A DNA stretch of 35,828 bases, taken from positions 1-35,828 of the forward strand of contig QZKD01000013.1 of assembly GCA_003605085.1 (NCBI GenBank), in the 5' to 3' direction. The notes below the pieces were generated by a model. That model saw only the letters and a list, made by a program, of their open reading frames with translations, did no database searches and had not been told where the DNA came from. Positions 7,587 through 15,952 of this stretch are shown here, piece after piece. Within the stretch, counting starts at the first letter, position 1. The number at the start of each line of letters is the position of its first letter. This DNA is from Acholeplasma sp. (GTDB lineage: Bacteria; Bacillota_I; Bacilli_A; Acholeplasmatales; Acholeplasmataceae). The translations under genes were made by a program, and so were the position numbers.

Positions 7587-8519
7587 ATGGGATATAACGA
7601 ATATGCACATACAAAACATAAGATCAATCGTTTAGGCTTTGGTGGTTGGCAATTAGGAAACACCGAGTTTTGGGGATACATGGCGATTGAAGATGGTGTT
7701 GAACTCGTTCAACATGCGATTAAGCGTGGGATCAATTTTTTCGATACTGCTCCTGGATACGCTTCTGGACTCAGTGAAACCATCCTTGGTATGGCCACTA
7801 AAAATCTCCGTTCAAAAGTAGTGATTAATACAAAATTAGGACATACAGCCGATGGAGAAACGGATTTTTCTGTCTATTCATTAAGAAAACAAATCGAAGA
7901 TTCCCTCGAACGTTTACAAACGACATATCTTGATAGTGTCATTCTTCATAATCCTGGGTTTGATATCCTTGAAGGAAAAACACAACACGTACAAGAATTA
8001 AAAGCATTGAAAGAAGAAGGACTTATTCGTGCTTTTGGTGTATCGATCGATACTTATGAAGAACTAGATACTGTCATTCATCATCTTGATGTAGATGTTG
8101 TCGAAATTCTATTTAATATCTTTTTCCAAGAACCTGCAAAACTATTTAAAAAAGCAGCCAAAAAAGGAATTTCTCTGATTGCGAAAGTCCCTCTTGATTC
8201 GGGGTGGCTTACGGGGAAATATGACGAAAATTCAGAATTTACAGGTATTCGTATGCGCTGGGATGATCAAACCATTGAAAGACGAGCTCAACTTGTTGCA
8301 AACCTCAAGGAAATGACCAAAGAGGAGAATCTCACCAAATATGCGATTGCCTTCATCCTGTCGTTTCCCGAAATCACTGCAGTTATTCCTGGAATGCGTA
8401 CCATCGACCAGGTAAACGATCATCTTGCGAATGCAGATTTCAAGTTAACTCAAGCATTAAAAGATCAGTTTATTAAACTGTATGAGACAAAGATTAAAGA
8501 TGAGCCACTTCCTTGGTAA
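7587..8519 (+). CDS. Aldo/keto reductase
   Basis: A 310-residue NAD(P)H-dependent oxidoreductase of the TIM-barrel aldo/keto reductase superfamily. The ATG at 7587 is chosen because GGGAG lies 8 nt upstream and the protein then begins just before the LGFGGWQLG strand. The catalytic tetrad is visible: Asp53 and Tyr58 in FFDTAPGY, Lys83 in INTKLGH, and His121 in VILHNPG. The C-terminal IPGMRTIDQVNDHL segment matches the cofactor-binding part. The closest group seems to be AKRs acting on sugars or small aldehydes. Physiological substrate unknown. It forms a single-gene unit ending in its own terminator. Confidence 0.9.
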   Translation: MGYNEYAHTKHKINRLGFGGWQLGNTEFWGYMAIEDGVELVQHAIKRGINFFDTAPGYASGLSETILGMATKNLRSKVVINTKLGHTADGETDFSVYSLRKQIEDSLERLQTTYLDSVILHNPGFDILEGKTQHVQELKALKEEGLIRAFGVSIDTYEELDTVIHHLDVDVVEILFNIFFQEPAKLFKKAAKKGISLIAKVPLDSGWLTGKYDENSEFTGIRMRWDDQTIERRAQLVANLKEMTKEENLTKYAIAFILSFPEITAVIPGMRTIDQVNDHLANADFKLTQALKDQFIKLYETKIKDEPLPW

Positions 8520-8548
8520 AAAAGTTCAGCGATGAACTTTTTATTTTT
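8519..8548 (+). terminator. Intrinsic terminator after the aldo/keto reductase
   Basis: A 10-bp perfect stem (AAAAAGTTCA with TGAACTTTTT, GCGA loop) followed by ATTTTT. It begins at the last base of the reductase stop codon. Confidence 0.88.
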
Positions 8549-8559
8549 AATGTGCCTTT

Positions 8560-8589
8560 TTGAAAATTATTTATGATATCGTTTATAAT
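8560..8589 (+). promoter_or_regulatory. Sigma-A promoter of the DUF554 operon
   Basis: TTGAAA (8560-8565), an 18-nt spacer and TATAAT (8584-8589). The predicted start near 8596 leaves a leader of about 18 nt before the ATG at 8614. It rules out the in-frame upstream ATG at 8560 as the gene start. Confidence 0.75.
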
Positions 8590-8613
8590 AAGAAGAGAAT
8601 ACATGAGGTGTCT

Positions 8614-9321
8614 ATGGGAACGATTATCAATGCAGCTGCCATTGTTGTAGCGAGTTTTCTAGGAGTGTTTTTTAAAAAAGGTTTACCTGAAAAGATGCAA
8701 AAAGCAGTCATGGTTTCTTTAGGATTAGGACTTACTGCACTCTCTTTAGGATGGTTTCTTCAAGATTTTTTTATTGTGAACAGTTCAGGAATCACCACTC
8801 AGTATGATCTTTTAGTGATCATCTCTTTAGTTGTTGGTGTCCTTATTGGTGAATGGATCGATATCGATCATCGCTTAAATACATGGGCAGAAAATTTTGA
8901 AAAAAAGCATAATCTTCCTCCTTTGGCACGTGGATTTATTGCTGCTACTATGATTTTTTGTGTAGGAGCCATGGCCATTGTCGGTTCTATAAAAGATGGA
9001 CTTTCTGGAGATATCACAACACTACTTATCAAAAGTGCATTAGACTTTGTGACAGCGATGATTTTAGCTTCTGTCTTAGGTATAGGTGTTGCCTTTTCAG
9101 CGATCAGTGTTCTCATCTATCAAGGGTCGATTACTCTTTTAGCAATGATAGGGGGAGATTTATTATCTGCGGAAATTATTCAGACAATGTCCATGGTAGG
9201 AAACATCTTATTGATCGCCATTGGTATCAACTTTATGGAACTTAAACGTATTAAGGTAGCCAATATGTTACCCGCTTTATTGATTCCAGTTCTCTATTTT
9301 GTGATTATGTCGTTTTTCTAG
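8614..9321 (+). CDS. DUF554 family membrane protein
   Basis: 235 residues from the ATG at 8614 (GAGGTG just upstream, promoter at 8560-8589). It opens with MGTIINAAAIVVASFLGVFF, the typical DUF554 start, and has about six to seven hydrophobic segments along its whole length, including GLGLTALSLGWF and a glycine-rich MIFCVGAMAIVGSIKDGLSGD near 112-132. This family (B. subtilis YdfK-like) is predicted to be a small inner-membrane transporter, but no substrate is established to my knowledge. It leads an operon with the DUF1801, methyltransferase and dehydrogenase genes (gaps of 9 nt, overlap, 8 nt). Confidence 0.85.
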   Translation: MGTIINAAAIVVASFLGVFFKKGLPEKMQKAVMVSLGLGLTALSLGWFLQDFFIVNSSGITTQYDLLVIISLVVGVLIGEWIDIDHRLNTWAENFEKKHNLPPLARGFIAATMIFCVGAMAIVGSIKDGLSGDITTLLIKSALDFVTAMILASVLGIGVAFSAISVLIYQGSITLLAMIGGDLLSAEIIQTMSMVGNILLIAIGINFMELKRIKVANMLPALLIPVLYFVIMSFF

Positions 9322-9330
9322 GAGGATATC

Positions 9331-9732
9331 ATGGCTGAACTTAAAACAATACCACAAGATACTCCTGTCACGGATTATCTCAATGGACTATCTCTTGAAA
9401 AGAAAATGGATGCACAAAAATTAATTGCGATGATAGAAAAAATCACGCATGAAAATGCTGTCATGTGGGGAACATCCATCATCGGTTTTGGTCAGAAACG
9501 ATTTAAATATGCCAGTGGTCGTGAAATTGATTATTTTCTTTTGGGCTTTTCCATTAGAAAACAAGCCATCACGCTATATTTAACGATTTCGACCAATCAA
9601 CATGATTTCACACATCTAGGTCCTCACACCAAAGGTGTGGGATGCCTCTATATAAAAAAATTGGCTGATATTAACTTAAACGAGTTGCATCGTATTTTGG
9701 AAGCTTCATGGATTGAGGCAAAAAAGGCATGA
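9331..9732 (+). CDS. DUF1801 domain protein
   Basis: 133 residues covering a single DUF1801 (YdhG-like) domain. Recognisable are the helical KKMDAQKLIAMIEKIT segment, the VMWGTSIIGFG turn near 45-55, and the KKLADINLNELHRIL segment near the end. These small alpha/beta proteins have no established biochemical activity. GGAGG lies 6-10 nt before the ATG. Its stop overlaps the start of the methyltransferase gene (ATGA), so the two are coupled. No signal peptide, so cytoplasmic. Confidence 0.85.
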   Translation: MAELKTIPQDTPVTDYLNGLSLEKKMDAQKLIAMIEKITHENAVMWGTSIIGFGQKRFKYASGREIDYFLLGFSIRKQAITLYLTISTNQHDFTHLGPHTKGVGCLYIKKLADINLNELHRILEASWIEAKKA

Positions 9733-10376
9733 TCGCATGCCCGATTTGTGAATGCCAAACAACGATTCCATGGGTTCATCCAAAACGAAAGACAGTCTAT
9801 CATCAATGTCATCAGTGTGAAGCTATCTTTATGGATCCAAAAGAATACCCTTCGAAAGAGATTGAATTAAAAAAATACCTGGAACATGAAAATGACATCA
9901 CGAATGAGGGATATGTAAATTTTCTAGAAAATTTTATTGATGCAGCTGTTCATCCATATCTTCAATCAGGTTCCATCCTCGATTTTGGATCAGGACCTAA
10001 CCCAGTGCTATCTGTACTTTTGAAACGTCGGGGATACCATGTGGCTATCTATGATCCATTTTTTCATCGCGACATGGATATAAGTCTAAAGTATGATATG
10101 ATTACAGCGACTGAAGTCATCGAACACTTTCATAATCCGATTGTATCGTTTAAGGAAATGATTGATATGCTGAAACCTGAAGGTTACCTTTCCATCATGA
10201 CCCTTTTTCACCACAATGATATGGATCACTTTAAAGATTGGTTTTATCAAAGAGATCCCACCCATGTGATTTTTTATCGACCTAAAACATTATCGTTCAT
10301 CGCAGATAAACTTGAACTCATCCTTATCGAACATAATGATTATCGCTATGCAGTATTTCAGAAACGAACAAAGTGA
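9729..10376 (+). CDS. SAM-dependent methyltransferase with N-terminal zinc ribbon
   Basis: 215 residues. The N-terminus has a zinc-ribbon pattern (Cys4, Cys7, Cys27, Cys30). A class I methyltransferase fold follows: motif I ILDFGSGPN (83-91), the acidic post-I strand VAIYDPFF, ITATEVIEHF near motif II, and LKPEGYLSIM as motif IV/V. This layout is that of Methyltransf_23-type enzymes that modify small molecules or sugar/lipid intermediates. The acceptor is not identifiable. It overlaps the DUF1801 gene by ATGA and its stop lies 8 nt before the dehydrogenase start. Confidence 0.88.
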   Translation: MIACPICECQTTIPWVHPKRKTVYHQCHQCEAIFMDPKEYPSKEIELKKYLEHENDITNEGYVNFLENFIDAAVHPYLQSGSILDFGSGPNPVLSVLLKRRGYHVAIYDPFFHRDMDISLKYDMITATEVIEHFHNPIVSFKEMIDMLKPEGYLSIMTLFHHNDMDHFKDWFYQRDPTHVIFYRPKTLSFIADKLELILIEHNDYRYAVFQKRTK

Positions 10377-10384
10377 GGTGCCTT

Positions 10385-11230
10385 ATGAATAAAGTGGCTG
10401 TAGTTACTGGTGCAACGTCTGGGATCGGGCGTGCCAATGTTGAATTATTACTCAAAGACAATATCGATGTCATCGGACTCGCACGAAGTGAAAAACGGGC
10501 AGAAGAACTAAAAATAAGTTTTTCTGATTTAGAAACATCGGCAAAACTACATATCGTCATGGGGGATTTATCTTCTAACCAAAAATCAAAAGATGCTTTA
10601 AAGAACATTCAATATGTTCTCAACAAGCATTATCAAGGACGCCTTGATATTCTCATGAATATTGCAGGAATCGTCTCATCGGGATTGCATGTCAATGAAG
10701 ATGGCAATGAACTCACGTTTGCAACCAATCATTTGTCGGTTTTTATTCTCACTCTAGGATTAGTATCATACTTAGAAAAATCAACGAATCCTAGAATATT
10801 AGTGGTCAGTTCACTGTCCCATTATCGCGCATCCATCAATTTCAACAATCTTCAAAATAAAAAATGCTATAACATATTAAAAGCGTATAAACGTTCAAAA
10901 TTATATAATGTCTTTTTCGTCAAAGCATTTGCAAGAAAATATCCTCATTTACCTATTTTTGCGATTGATCCAGGTTTAGTCAAAACTGAAATAGGATTAA
11001 AGAATACTTCCAAGCTTGCAGGTAAAATATGGCTATGGCGAGTCAGTAAAGGAACAGATGCCATCTATCCCGCTTCATTTATGGCAAAAATAGCCATAGA
11101 TCAAGACTATGTGACTCAAACAGGTTTGTATTTTAAAGAAGGTATTCCCAAAAAATCGAATCCCATTACGTATAATGAAACCTATCAAGAGCGATTATGG
11201 GATATCACCAAAGAACTTGTAAAATCATAG
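10385..11230 (+). CDS. Short-chain dehydrogenase/reductase
   Basis: 281 residues. The ATG at 10385 follows GAGGTG; an in-frame GTG at 10373 would add four residues but overlaps that ribosome site. Rossmann motif TGATSGIG (8-15), NIAG in place of the usual NNAG (92-95), Ser142/143 in VVSSLSHY, and the catalytic YKRSK (Tyr168, Lys172). The overall look, with a long insert before the active-site helix and IDPGLVKTEIG after it, is close to retinol-dehydrogenase-like and WW-oxidoreductase-like SDRs. Arg34 after the second strand suggests NADP(H). Substrate unknown. It is the last gene of the DUF554 operon. Confidence 0.9.
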   Translation: MNKVAVVTGATSGIGRANVELLLKDNIDVIGLARSEKRAEELKISFSDLETSAKLHIVMGDLSSNQKSKDALKNIQYVLNKHYQGRLDILMNIAGIVSSGLHVNEDGNELTFATNHLSVFILTLGLVSYLEKSTNPRILVVSSLSHYRASINFNNLQNKKCYNILKAYKRSKLYNVFFVKAFARKYPHLPIFAIDPGLVKTEIGLKNTSKLAGKIWLWRVSKGTDAIYPASFMAKIAIDQDYVTQTGLYFKEGIPKKSNPITYNETYQERLWDITKELVKS

Positions 11231-11270
11231 CGATTATTATCAAAAGTTCCATCCTTTTTACCTTTATTTT

Positions 11271-11279
11271 TGATATAAT
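11271..11279 (+). promoter_or_regulatory. Extended -10 promoter of the U32 gene
   Basis: TGA-TATAAT at 11271-11279 is a full extended -10 element with no clear -35. A start near 11286 leaves about 20 nt of leader with GAGGTG before the ATG at 11307. Confidence 0.5.
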
Positions 11280-11306
11280 CATGAGTGGTTCCTATGAGGT
11301 GTCCCC

Positions 11307-13613
11307 ATGATCAAAAAACCAGAGCTTCTAGCACCAGCTGGAAGCAAAGAATCCCTTATCGGCGCAATCAATGCTGGTGCTAACGCAATCTATCTTGCTG
11401 GCAAGCGTTTTGGTGCACGTGCCTATGCTAATAATTTTGATGAAACATCACTCATCGATATGATTCACTATGCACATCTGCGTGGTGTTTTTGTCTATGT
11501 AGCAATCAATACGGTGATCTTTGATGATGAGGTTGATGATCTTTTAAACTATGCAGATATGCTTGCGAATCATCATGTCGATGCATTTATCATGCAAGAT
11601 TTGGGCATGATTGATCTTTTTTTTCAAAGATATCCTCATGTTGATATTCACGTCTCAACACAAGCAAATACCCACACACTAGATCAAGTCTTATGGTTAA
11701 AATCACGTGGTGTAAAACGAATTGTCATGGCGCGTGAAACATCCCTTGAAGTGATTAAAAGAATCAAAAAACATGTCGATATCGAACTTGAAGTCTTCAT
11801 TCATGGCGCATTATGTGTTTCTTATTCTGGTCAATGTTTAATGAGTTCAATGATCGGTGGTCGTTCCGGAAATCGTGGAGAATGTGCCCAACCATGTCGT
11901 TTACCCTATGTGTTATATAAAGAAAATCAAAAAATTTCAGATAGTTCTTATCTGTTATCAACCAAAGACCTTATGACATTAGATCATTTGGATGATCTCA
12001 TCGATGCCAATATCGATTCTTTAAAAATTGAAGGCCGGATGCGCAAGCCGGAGTACGTTATTCAAACCGTGTTATCGTACCGAAAAGCACTCGATGCAGC
12101 ATGGATGAAAAAGAAAGCAGTTCTTGATGAAGATATTTTACGTTTGAAACAAGTCTTCAACCGTGAATATACCAAAGGATATCTTTTTGACGAGGAGCCC
12201 AATCAAATCAATCAAGATTTTAGACCGAATCACATGGGAATCCCTGTCGGTGAAGTGATCGACATGAAAGATCATAAAGCGATCATTAAACTAAGTGATC
12301 GATTGTCCGTGAATGATGGCTATCGTATCGTAGGGAAAAAAGATGTAGGCAATATCGTTTCCCGCATTTTGATGGGAAATACACTTGTCAAAACCGCAGA
12401 AAAAGGATCGATCATCAAACTCGACTTACAAGAAGATGTCTATGTCGGATCTTTAGTCTTAAAGACTTTAGATAATGGGTTAGAAGAAAGTTTAAAGCGT
12501 TATCTAGATCCCAATTATAAACTCATTTCCCTAAGTGGAAAAGTGTATGCTTATATGAATCAACCTTTACGTTTTGAAATCACAGATGGTATAAACCAAG
12601 TGAATCTGAGTTCAGAAGATATTTTAAGTGAAGCTAAAAGTGCACCCTTATCCAAAGAAAAATTAGCTGATCAAATGAGTAAGTTGGGATCCACTCCTTA
12701 CGTGATGACCAATTTAGAGATTTTAACTGATGAATCATCATTTTTACCTATGTCAAGTCTTAACGAGGTTAGACGAAAAGCCATTGATGAGTTAAGTCAA
12801 CTTCGCATAAATAGACAACCACAAAGTATTCTTACTTTCTCAAATATACCTATAGAAAATCAAAAAATTCATCCTCATCTATGGGCTGTAAAGGTCAGAA
12901 CCATCGATCAATATGAAGCTGCAAAACTTAAACAAGTTCCCATCATTTATGTAGAAGATATCCTTGATTTTAAGGATGATTCAATCATTCCTGTGAAAAA
13001 AAGAATTCAAACCATCGAGTCAACCATTCAAAAAGAAGCGCTCATTCAAGATATAGGACTCCTTTATCGTTATAAAGATCACGATTTAATCACCGATGAA
13101 GCACTCAATGTCACCAACAGTCATACAGTGCATCTTCTTCACACATATGGAGCCAAGCGCATTACTCTATCTCCTGAAGTATCCAAGCAACGTATCGAAA
13201 GTCTCTATCAAACCTTTGAAAAACAGTTTGGTTACACACCGAATTTAGAACTTGTGGTCTATGGGCATGAAGAGTTGATGATTACCAAATATTGTCCGAT
13301 AGCCAAGACGTACAAGACAAAACCTCATTGCCATTTATGTGAGATAAAACAATACTATCTAGAAGATCGTATGGGATTACGTTTCCCACTCATCAATGAT
13401 GGTCACTGTAATCTTCGTCTTCTACATTCTAAACCACTCAATCTATTTTCATATCTCTATGATATGCAATTATTACCTCTCACATATCGCCTAAACTTCA
13501 CCATCGAATCTAGAGAAGAGGTCGAAGCGATAATTGATCAGTTCATCCAATCACGCGCAACGCGACAAGATGTGATCAACAAAAAGACAACTACAGGACG
13601 TTTTATCGCTTAA
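11307..13613 (+). CDS. Large U32 family protein (YhbU/RlhA-like, with DUF3656)
   Basis: 768 residues, the long form of the U32 family. It starts with the classical KPELLAPAGSKESL and has GANAIYLAGKRFGARAYA. The signature cysteine cluster is present: Cys170, Cys177, Cys193 and Cys197 within the segment around CVSYSGQC and RGECAQPCR. The middle (about 370-500) fits a DUF3656 domain. The C-terminal third carries more cysteines (YCPIA, KPHCHLC, NDGHC). E. coli RlhA of this type hydroxylates C2501 of 23S rRNA, and other members act in prephenate-dependent tRNA hydroxylation. The old label collagenase-like protease is probably wrong for this protein. It is cytoplasmic and co-directional with the GT4 gene 10 nt downstream. 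Confidence 0.88.
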   Translation: MIKKPELLAPAGSKESLIGAINAGANAIYLAGKRFGARAYANNFDETSLIDMIHYAHLRGVFVYVAINTVIFDDEVDDLLNYADMLANHHVDAFIMQDLGMIDLFFQRYPHVDIHVSTQANTHTLDQVLWLKSRGVKRIVMARETSLEVIKRIKKHVDIELEVFIHGALCVSYSGQCLMSSMIGGRSGNRGECAQPCRLPYVLYKENQKISDSSYLLSTKDLMTLDHLDDLIDANIDSLKIEGRMRKPEYVIQTVLSYRKALDAAWMKKKAVLDEDILRLKQVFNREYTKGYLFDEEPNQINQDFRPNHMGIPVGEVIDMKDHKAIIKLSDRLSVNDGYRIVGKKDVGNIVSRILMGNTLVKTAEKGSIIKLDLQEDVYVGSLVLKTLDNGLEESLKRYLDPNYKLISLSGKVYAYMNQPLRFEITDGINQVNLSSEDILSEAKSAPLSKEKLADQMSKLGSTPYVMTNLEILTDESSFLPMSSLNEVRRKAIDELSQLRINRQPQSILTFSNIPIENQKIHPHLWAVKVRTIDQYEAAKLKQVPIIYVEDILDFKDDSIIPVKKRIQTIESTIQKEALIQDIGLLYRYKDHDLITDEALNVTNSHTVHLLHTYGAKRITLSPEVSKQRIESLYQTFEKQFGYTPNLELVVYGHEELMITKYCPIAKTYKTKPHCHLCEIKQYYLEDRMGLRFPLINDGHCNLRLLHSKPLNLFSYLYDMQLLPLTYRLNFTIESREEVEAIIDQFIQSRATRQDVINKKTTTGRFIA

Positions 13614-13623
13614 GGAGGCCAAA

Positions 13624-14796
13624 ATGGATCTTCAAAAACGCATGAAAATCGGTTTTTTCATCGATGCGTTTTTTCCAATGATTGACGGAGTCATCATGGT
13701 CGTAGACCAGTATGCAAAACATCTCAGTGAGATTGCAGATGTCTATGTGTTTGCTCCTAGATCTGAAGATAAGACGTATCAAGATCCATCGTATTATCAC
13801 GTGTTAAGAAGTAGACATCTTCATATTCCTTTTACGGATTATGATTTATCGTTACCACTTCTTGATTTTTCCTTTCGCAAGCAGTTAAATGCCATTGATC
13901 TTGATATCGTGCATATTCATTCTCCATTTACCATGGGGAAAATGGGAATAACCTATGCAAAAAAGCGAGGTATTCCAATTATTGGAACACTCCATTCACA
14001 ATATCAAAAAGATCTTTATGAACGCACAAAGTCGAAAGTACTTACGGAACTTGCAGTTAAAGAAATTATTAACACGTTTAATCGCTGTGATGAATTATGG
14101 GCAGTCAATCAAGCGATCTCAAATCTCTATTACTCCTATGGCACCAATCGTCTTCCTCTAGTGATGGAAAATGCGACAGATCTGATACCCTTAAGCGATA
14201 TAAAAGCATCCAATCTGTTAAAACTAAATTATCAAATCAAACCCCTTGAAAAAGTCTTATTATATGTTGGAAGACTTGATGCGGTAAAAAACTTAGATTT
14301 TCTCATGCTTTCCCTTTATACTTTACGTCTAAAAGGTTTCTCTTTTAAGATGATTTTTATCGGTAGTGGTCCACATGAAGAAACGCTTAAAAAATCAACG
14401 AAAAAATTTGGTCTAAATGATTATGTTTTATTTTTGGGGAAAATCACAGACAGACAGAAAATGGCATCCCATTTTGCGATGGCAGACCTCTTCCTATTTC
14501 CATCAATATATGATTCCTCATCATTGGTCCAAATCGAAGCTGCTAGTCAAAAAACCCCAACGTTATTCATTGATGGGACAGCCACATCATCCATGATCAC
14601 AGATAAGGTGAATGGCTACCTATCCAAACAAGACCCCAAAGTTTATGCAGAAACGATCATCCAAATTTTTAAGCTGCCCAAACTTCATCAAAAGGTGAAA
14701 GAGGCTGCATTTCATGATCTCTATAAGACATGGGATGTTGTCAGTAAACATGCTTATCAAAGATACCAAACAATGATAAAAAAGGAACTCGACTGA
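13624..14796 (+). CDS. GT4 family glycosyltransferase, diacylglycerol-glucosyltransferase-like
   Basis: 390 residues, GT-B fold. The start follows AAGGAGG by 6 nt. N-terminal MKIGFFIDAFFPMIDGV (7-23), donor-domain strand VLLYVGRLDAVKNLDFL (211-227) and FIGSGP (245-250) are typical of GT4 enzymes. The usual E-x7-E donor motif appears as D-x7-E (Asp297, Glu305 in YDSSSLVQIE). The N-terminal half is close in style to the processive or mono-glucosyldiacylglycerol synthases of Acholeplasma and Bacillota, suggesting membrane glycolipid synthesis. That acceptor is an inference. No transmembrane segment; membrane association would be peripheral. Confidence 0.85.
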   Translation: MDLQKRMKIGFFIDAFFPMIDGVIMVVDQYAKHLSEIADVYVFAPRSEDKTYQDPSYYHVLRSRHLHIPFTDYDLSLPLLDFSFRKQLNAIDLDIVHIHSPFTMGKMGITYAKKRGIPIIGTLHSQYQKDLYERTKSKVLTELAVKEIINTFNRCDELWAVNQAISNLYYSYGTNRLPLVMENATDLIPLSDIKASNLLKLNYQIKPLEKVLLYVGRLDAVKNLDFLMLSLYTLRLKGFSFKMIFIGSGPHEETLKKSTKKFGLNDYVLFLGKITDRQKMASHFAMADLFLFPSIYDSSSLVQIEAASQKTPTLFIDGTATSSMITDKVNGYLSKQDPKVYAETIIQIFKLPKLHQKVKEAAFHDLYKTWDVVSKHAYQRYQTMIKKELD

Positions 14797-14802
14797 GTTC
14801 CT
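14778..14802 (-). terminator. Bidirectional terminator between the GT4 and CDGSH genes
   Basis: AGGAACTC (14783-14790), GACT loop and GAGTTCCT (14795-14802) form an 8-bp stem. On the minus strand it is followed by a U-run (A-tract 14778-14782), a good terminator for the CDGSH gene. On the plus strand the tail is the weaker ATTCTTT. It overlaps both stop codons. Confidence 0.75.
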
Positions 14803-15040
14803 ATTCTTTATGTGTTCCATCACAAAACGGTATGTGTTTCGATTTTTTACATCCGCATAAATAATAGAACCCATCAACTTCAACAGAAAATTTTAAAGGA
14901 GTTTCTTCGGTGTATCGATGACTTTTTTGATCACAAAATGGTTGCGTATCACTTTTACCACAGCGACAAAAGAAATACTCTGTTTTCCCTTTGAGTTCAA
15001 CACGATACGGGTGACGCGTGATTGAAAATCCATGGCGCAT
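14801..15040 (-). CDS. Two-motif CDGSH iron-sulfur protein
   Basis: 79 residues with two CDGSH-type [2Fe-2S] motifs. The first is Cys25, Cys27, Cys36 with His41; the second is Cys62, Cys64, Cys73 with His77 (PFCDGTH). In the second the Cys-to-His spacing is the normal four. In the first (CDQKSH) it is five, a one-residue expansion. Bacterial tandem-CDGSH proteins of this size are soluble [2Fe-2S] proteins of uncertain redox function. GGAGGG precedes the ATG, and a good promoter lies at 15059-15087. It is divergent from the nucleotidyltransferase gene. Confidence 0.88.
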   Translation of the reverse strand: MRHGFSITRHPYRVELKGKTEYFFCRCGKSDTQPFCDQKSHRYTEETPLKFSVEVDGFYYLCGCKKSKHIPFCDGTHKE

Positions 15041-15058
15041 ATTGATCCCTCCATACTT

Positions 15059-15087
15059 ATTATATGATGATAATCGTGATCAAGCAA
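15059..15087 (-). promoter_or_regulatory. Sigma-A promoter of the CDGSH gene
   Basis: On the minus strand TTGCTT (15087-15082), a 17-nt spacer and TATAAT (15064-15059). The predicted start is near 15052, only about 12 nt before the ATG and just ahead of GGAGGG. Confidence 0.65.
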
Positions 15088-15144
15088 CTAATGAATGGTG
15101 CATACAGTCATTTTTTCAAGTATAATGGGATTGAGGTGTTACTT

Positions 15145-15927
15145 TTGAACGATAATTTACTAAAGCGATTAGATCAAATAGGCAATAGCTTAGCTAAGTA
15201 TCCAAAAACATTAGCTTTGATTGGACATGGATCTGTTGGTGTGGAATTATCACGCCTAGATCTATTTTCAGATCTGGATTTTTTTGTTGTTGTGGAAGAT
15301 GATCAAAAGAATACGTACATCGACTCATTGTTTTGGCTTGAAGAAGTTCATCCCTTAGCGTATCGTTTTAAAAATACAAACGACGGCTATAAGTTTATGT
15401 TTTCTGATGGTATTTATGGTGAGTTTGCTGTTTTTGGACGTAGTGAAATGGCACATGTCACCCAAAATGAGGGTCGTATTGTTTGGAAAAGGGAAGATTA
15501 TGAAGAACCACATCTTTTGGATAAAAAGGGAAACATATCGCTAATCGAGTATGATGATGCAGATTTTAGGATCAATGAAGCGTTAACCAATCTCTATGTA
15601 GGACTTCTTAGAGCCCAACGGGGAGAAAAGCTTTCTGCTTTACGTTTTATTGAATCCTATGCGTTTTCAAATCTGATGTCAGTTCTTCATTTGTTCATTA
15701 AAGAAGAACCTGTGCTAAAAGATCCTTTCAATTTGGAACGACGCTTTGAACATAGATATCCATCACTTCAAAAACAACTTGAAAAAATGCTTCAAGGATA
15801 TGCCCATCTCGCCTTATCTGCAGAAGCAATATTGGACTATATCCTTACCATTTATCCAGCAAATATAGCATTTACAAAAGAGATTCGTGTTCAAATAGAA
15901 AAATTAAAGGTGTTAGAAAGCAAGTAA
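15145..15927 (+). CDS. Nucleotidyltransferase (DNA polymerase beta-like fold)
   Basis: 260 residues from a TTG start at 15145, chosen because GAGGTG lies 6 nt upstream and TATAAT is at 15121-15126. An in-frame ATG at 15064 would place the start inside the divergent CDGSH promoter. The motif GHGSVGVEL followed by FSDLDFFVVV is the G-S and D-x-D signature of minimal nucleotidyltransferases, and a later GIYGEFAVF could give the third carboxylate. The C-terminal half is helical. The arrangement recalls LinB-type lincosamide nucleotidyltransferases only distantly, so a drug-resistance label is not justified. It is followed closely by the PLC-like gene. Confidence 0.72.
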   Translation: MNDNLLKRLDQIGNSLAKYPKTLALIGHGSVGVELSRLDLFSDLDFFVVVEDDQKNTYIDSLFWLEEVHPLAYRFKNTNDGYKFMFSDGIYGEFAVFGRSEMAHVTQNEGRIVWKREDYEEPHLLDKKGNISLIEYDDADFRINEALTNLYVGLLRAQRGEKLSALRFIESYAFSNLMSVLHLFIKEEPVLKDPFNLERRFEHRYPSLQKQLEKMLQGYAHLALSAEAILDYILTIYPANIAFTKEIRVQIEKLKVLESK

Positions 15928-15952
15928 TTGAGAACTTTAAGGAGGTATGTCT

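Noticed and set aside
7490-7681. 64-codon N-terminal extension of the minus-strand esterase
   Set aside because: A strong AAGGAGGT sits right before the start at 7489, and the extension overlaps the divergent gene and has no domain.
11307-13613. Secreted collagenase
   Set aside because: No signal peptide, and the Cys cluster and length point to the RNA-modifying U32 group.
15145-15927. Lincosamide resistance nucleotidyltransferase
   Set aside because: Only the general G-S and D-x-D signature is shared, with no mobile-element context.
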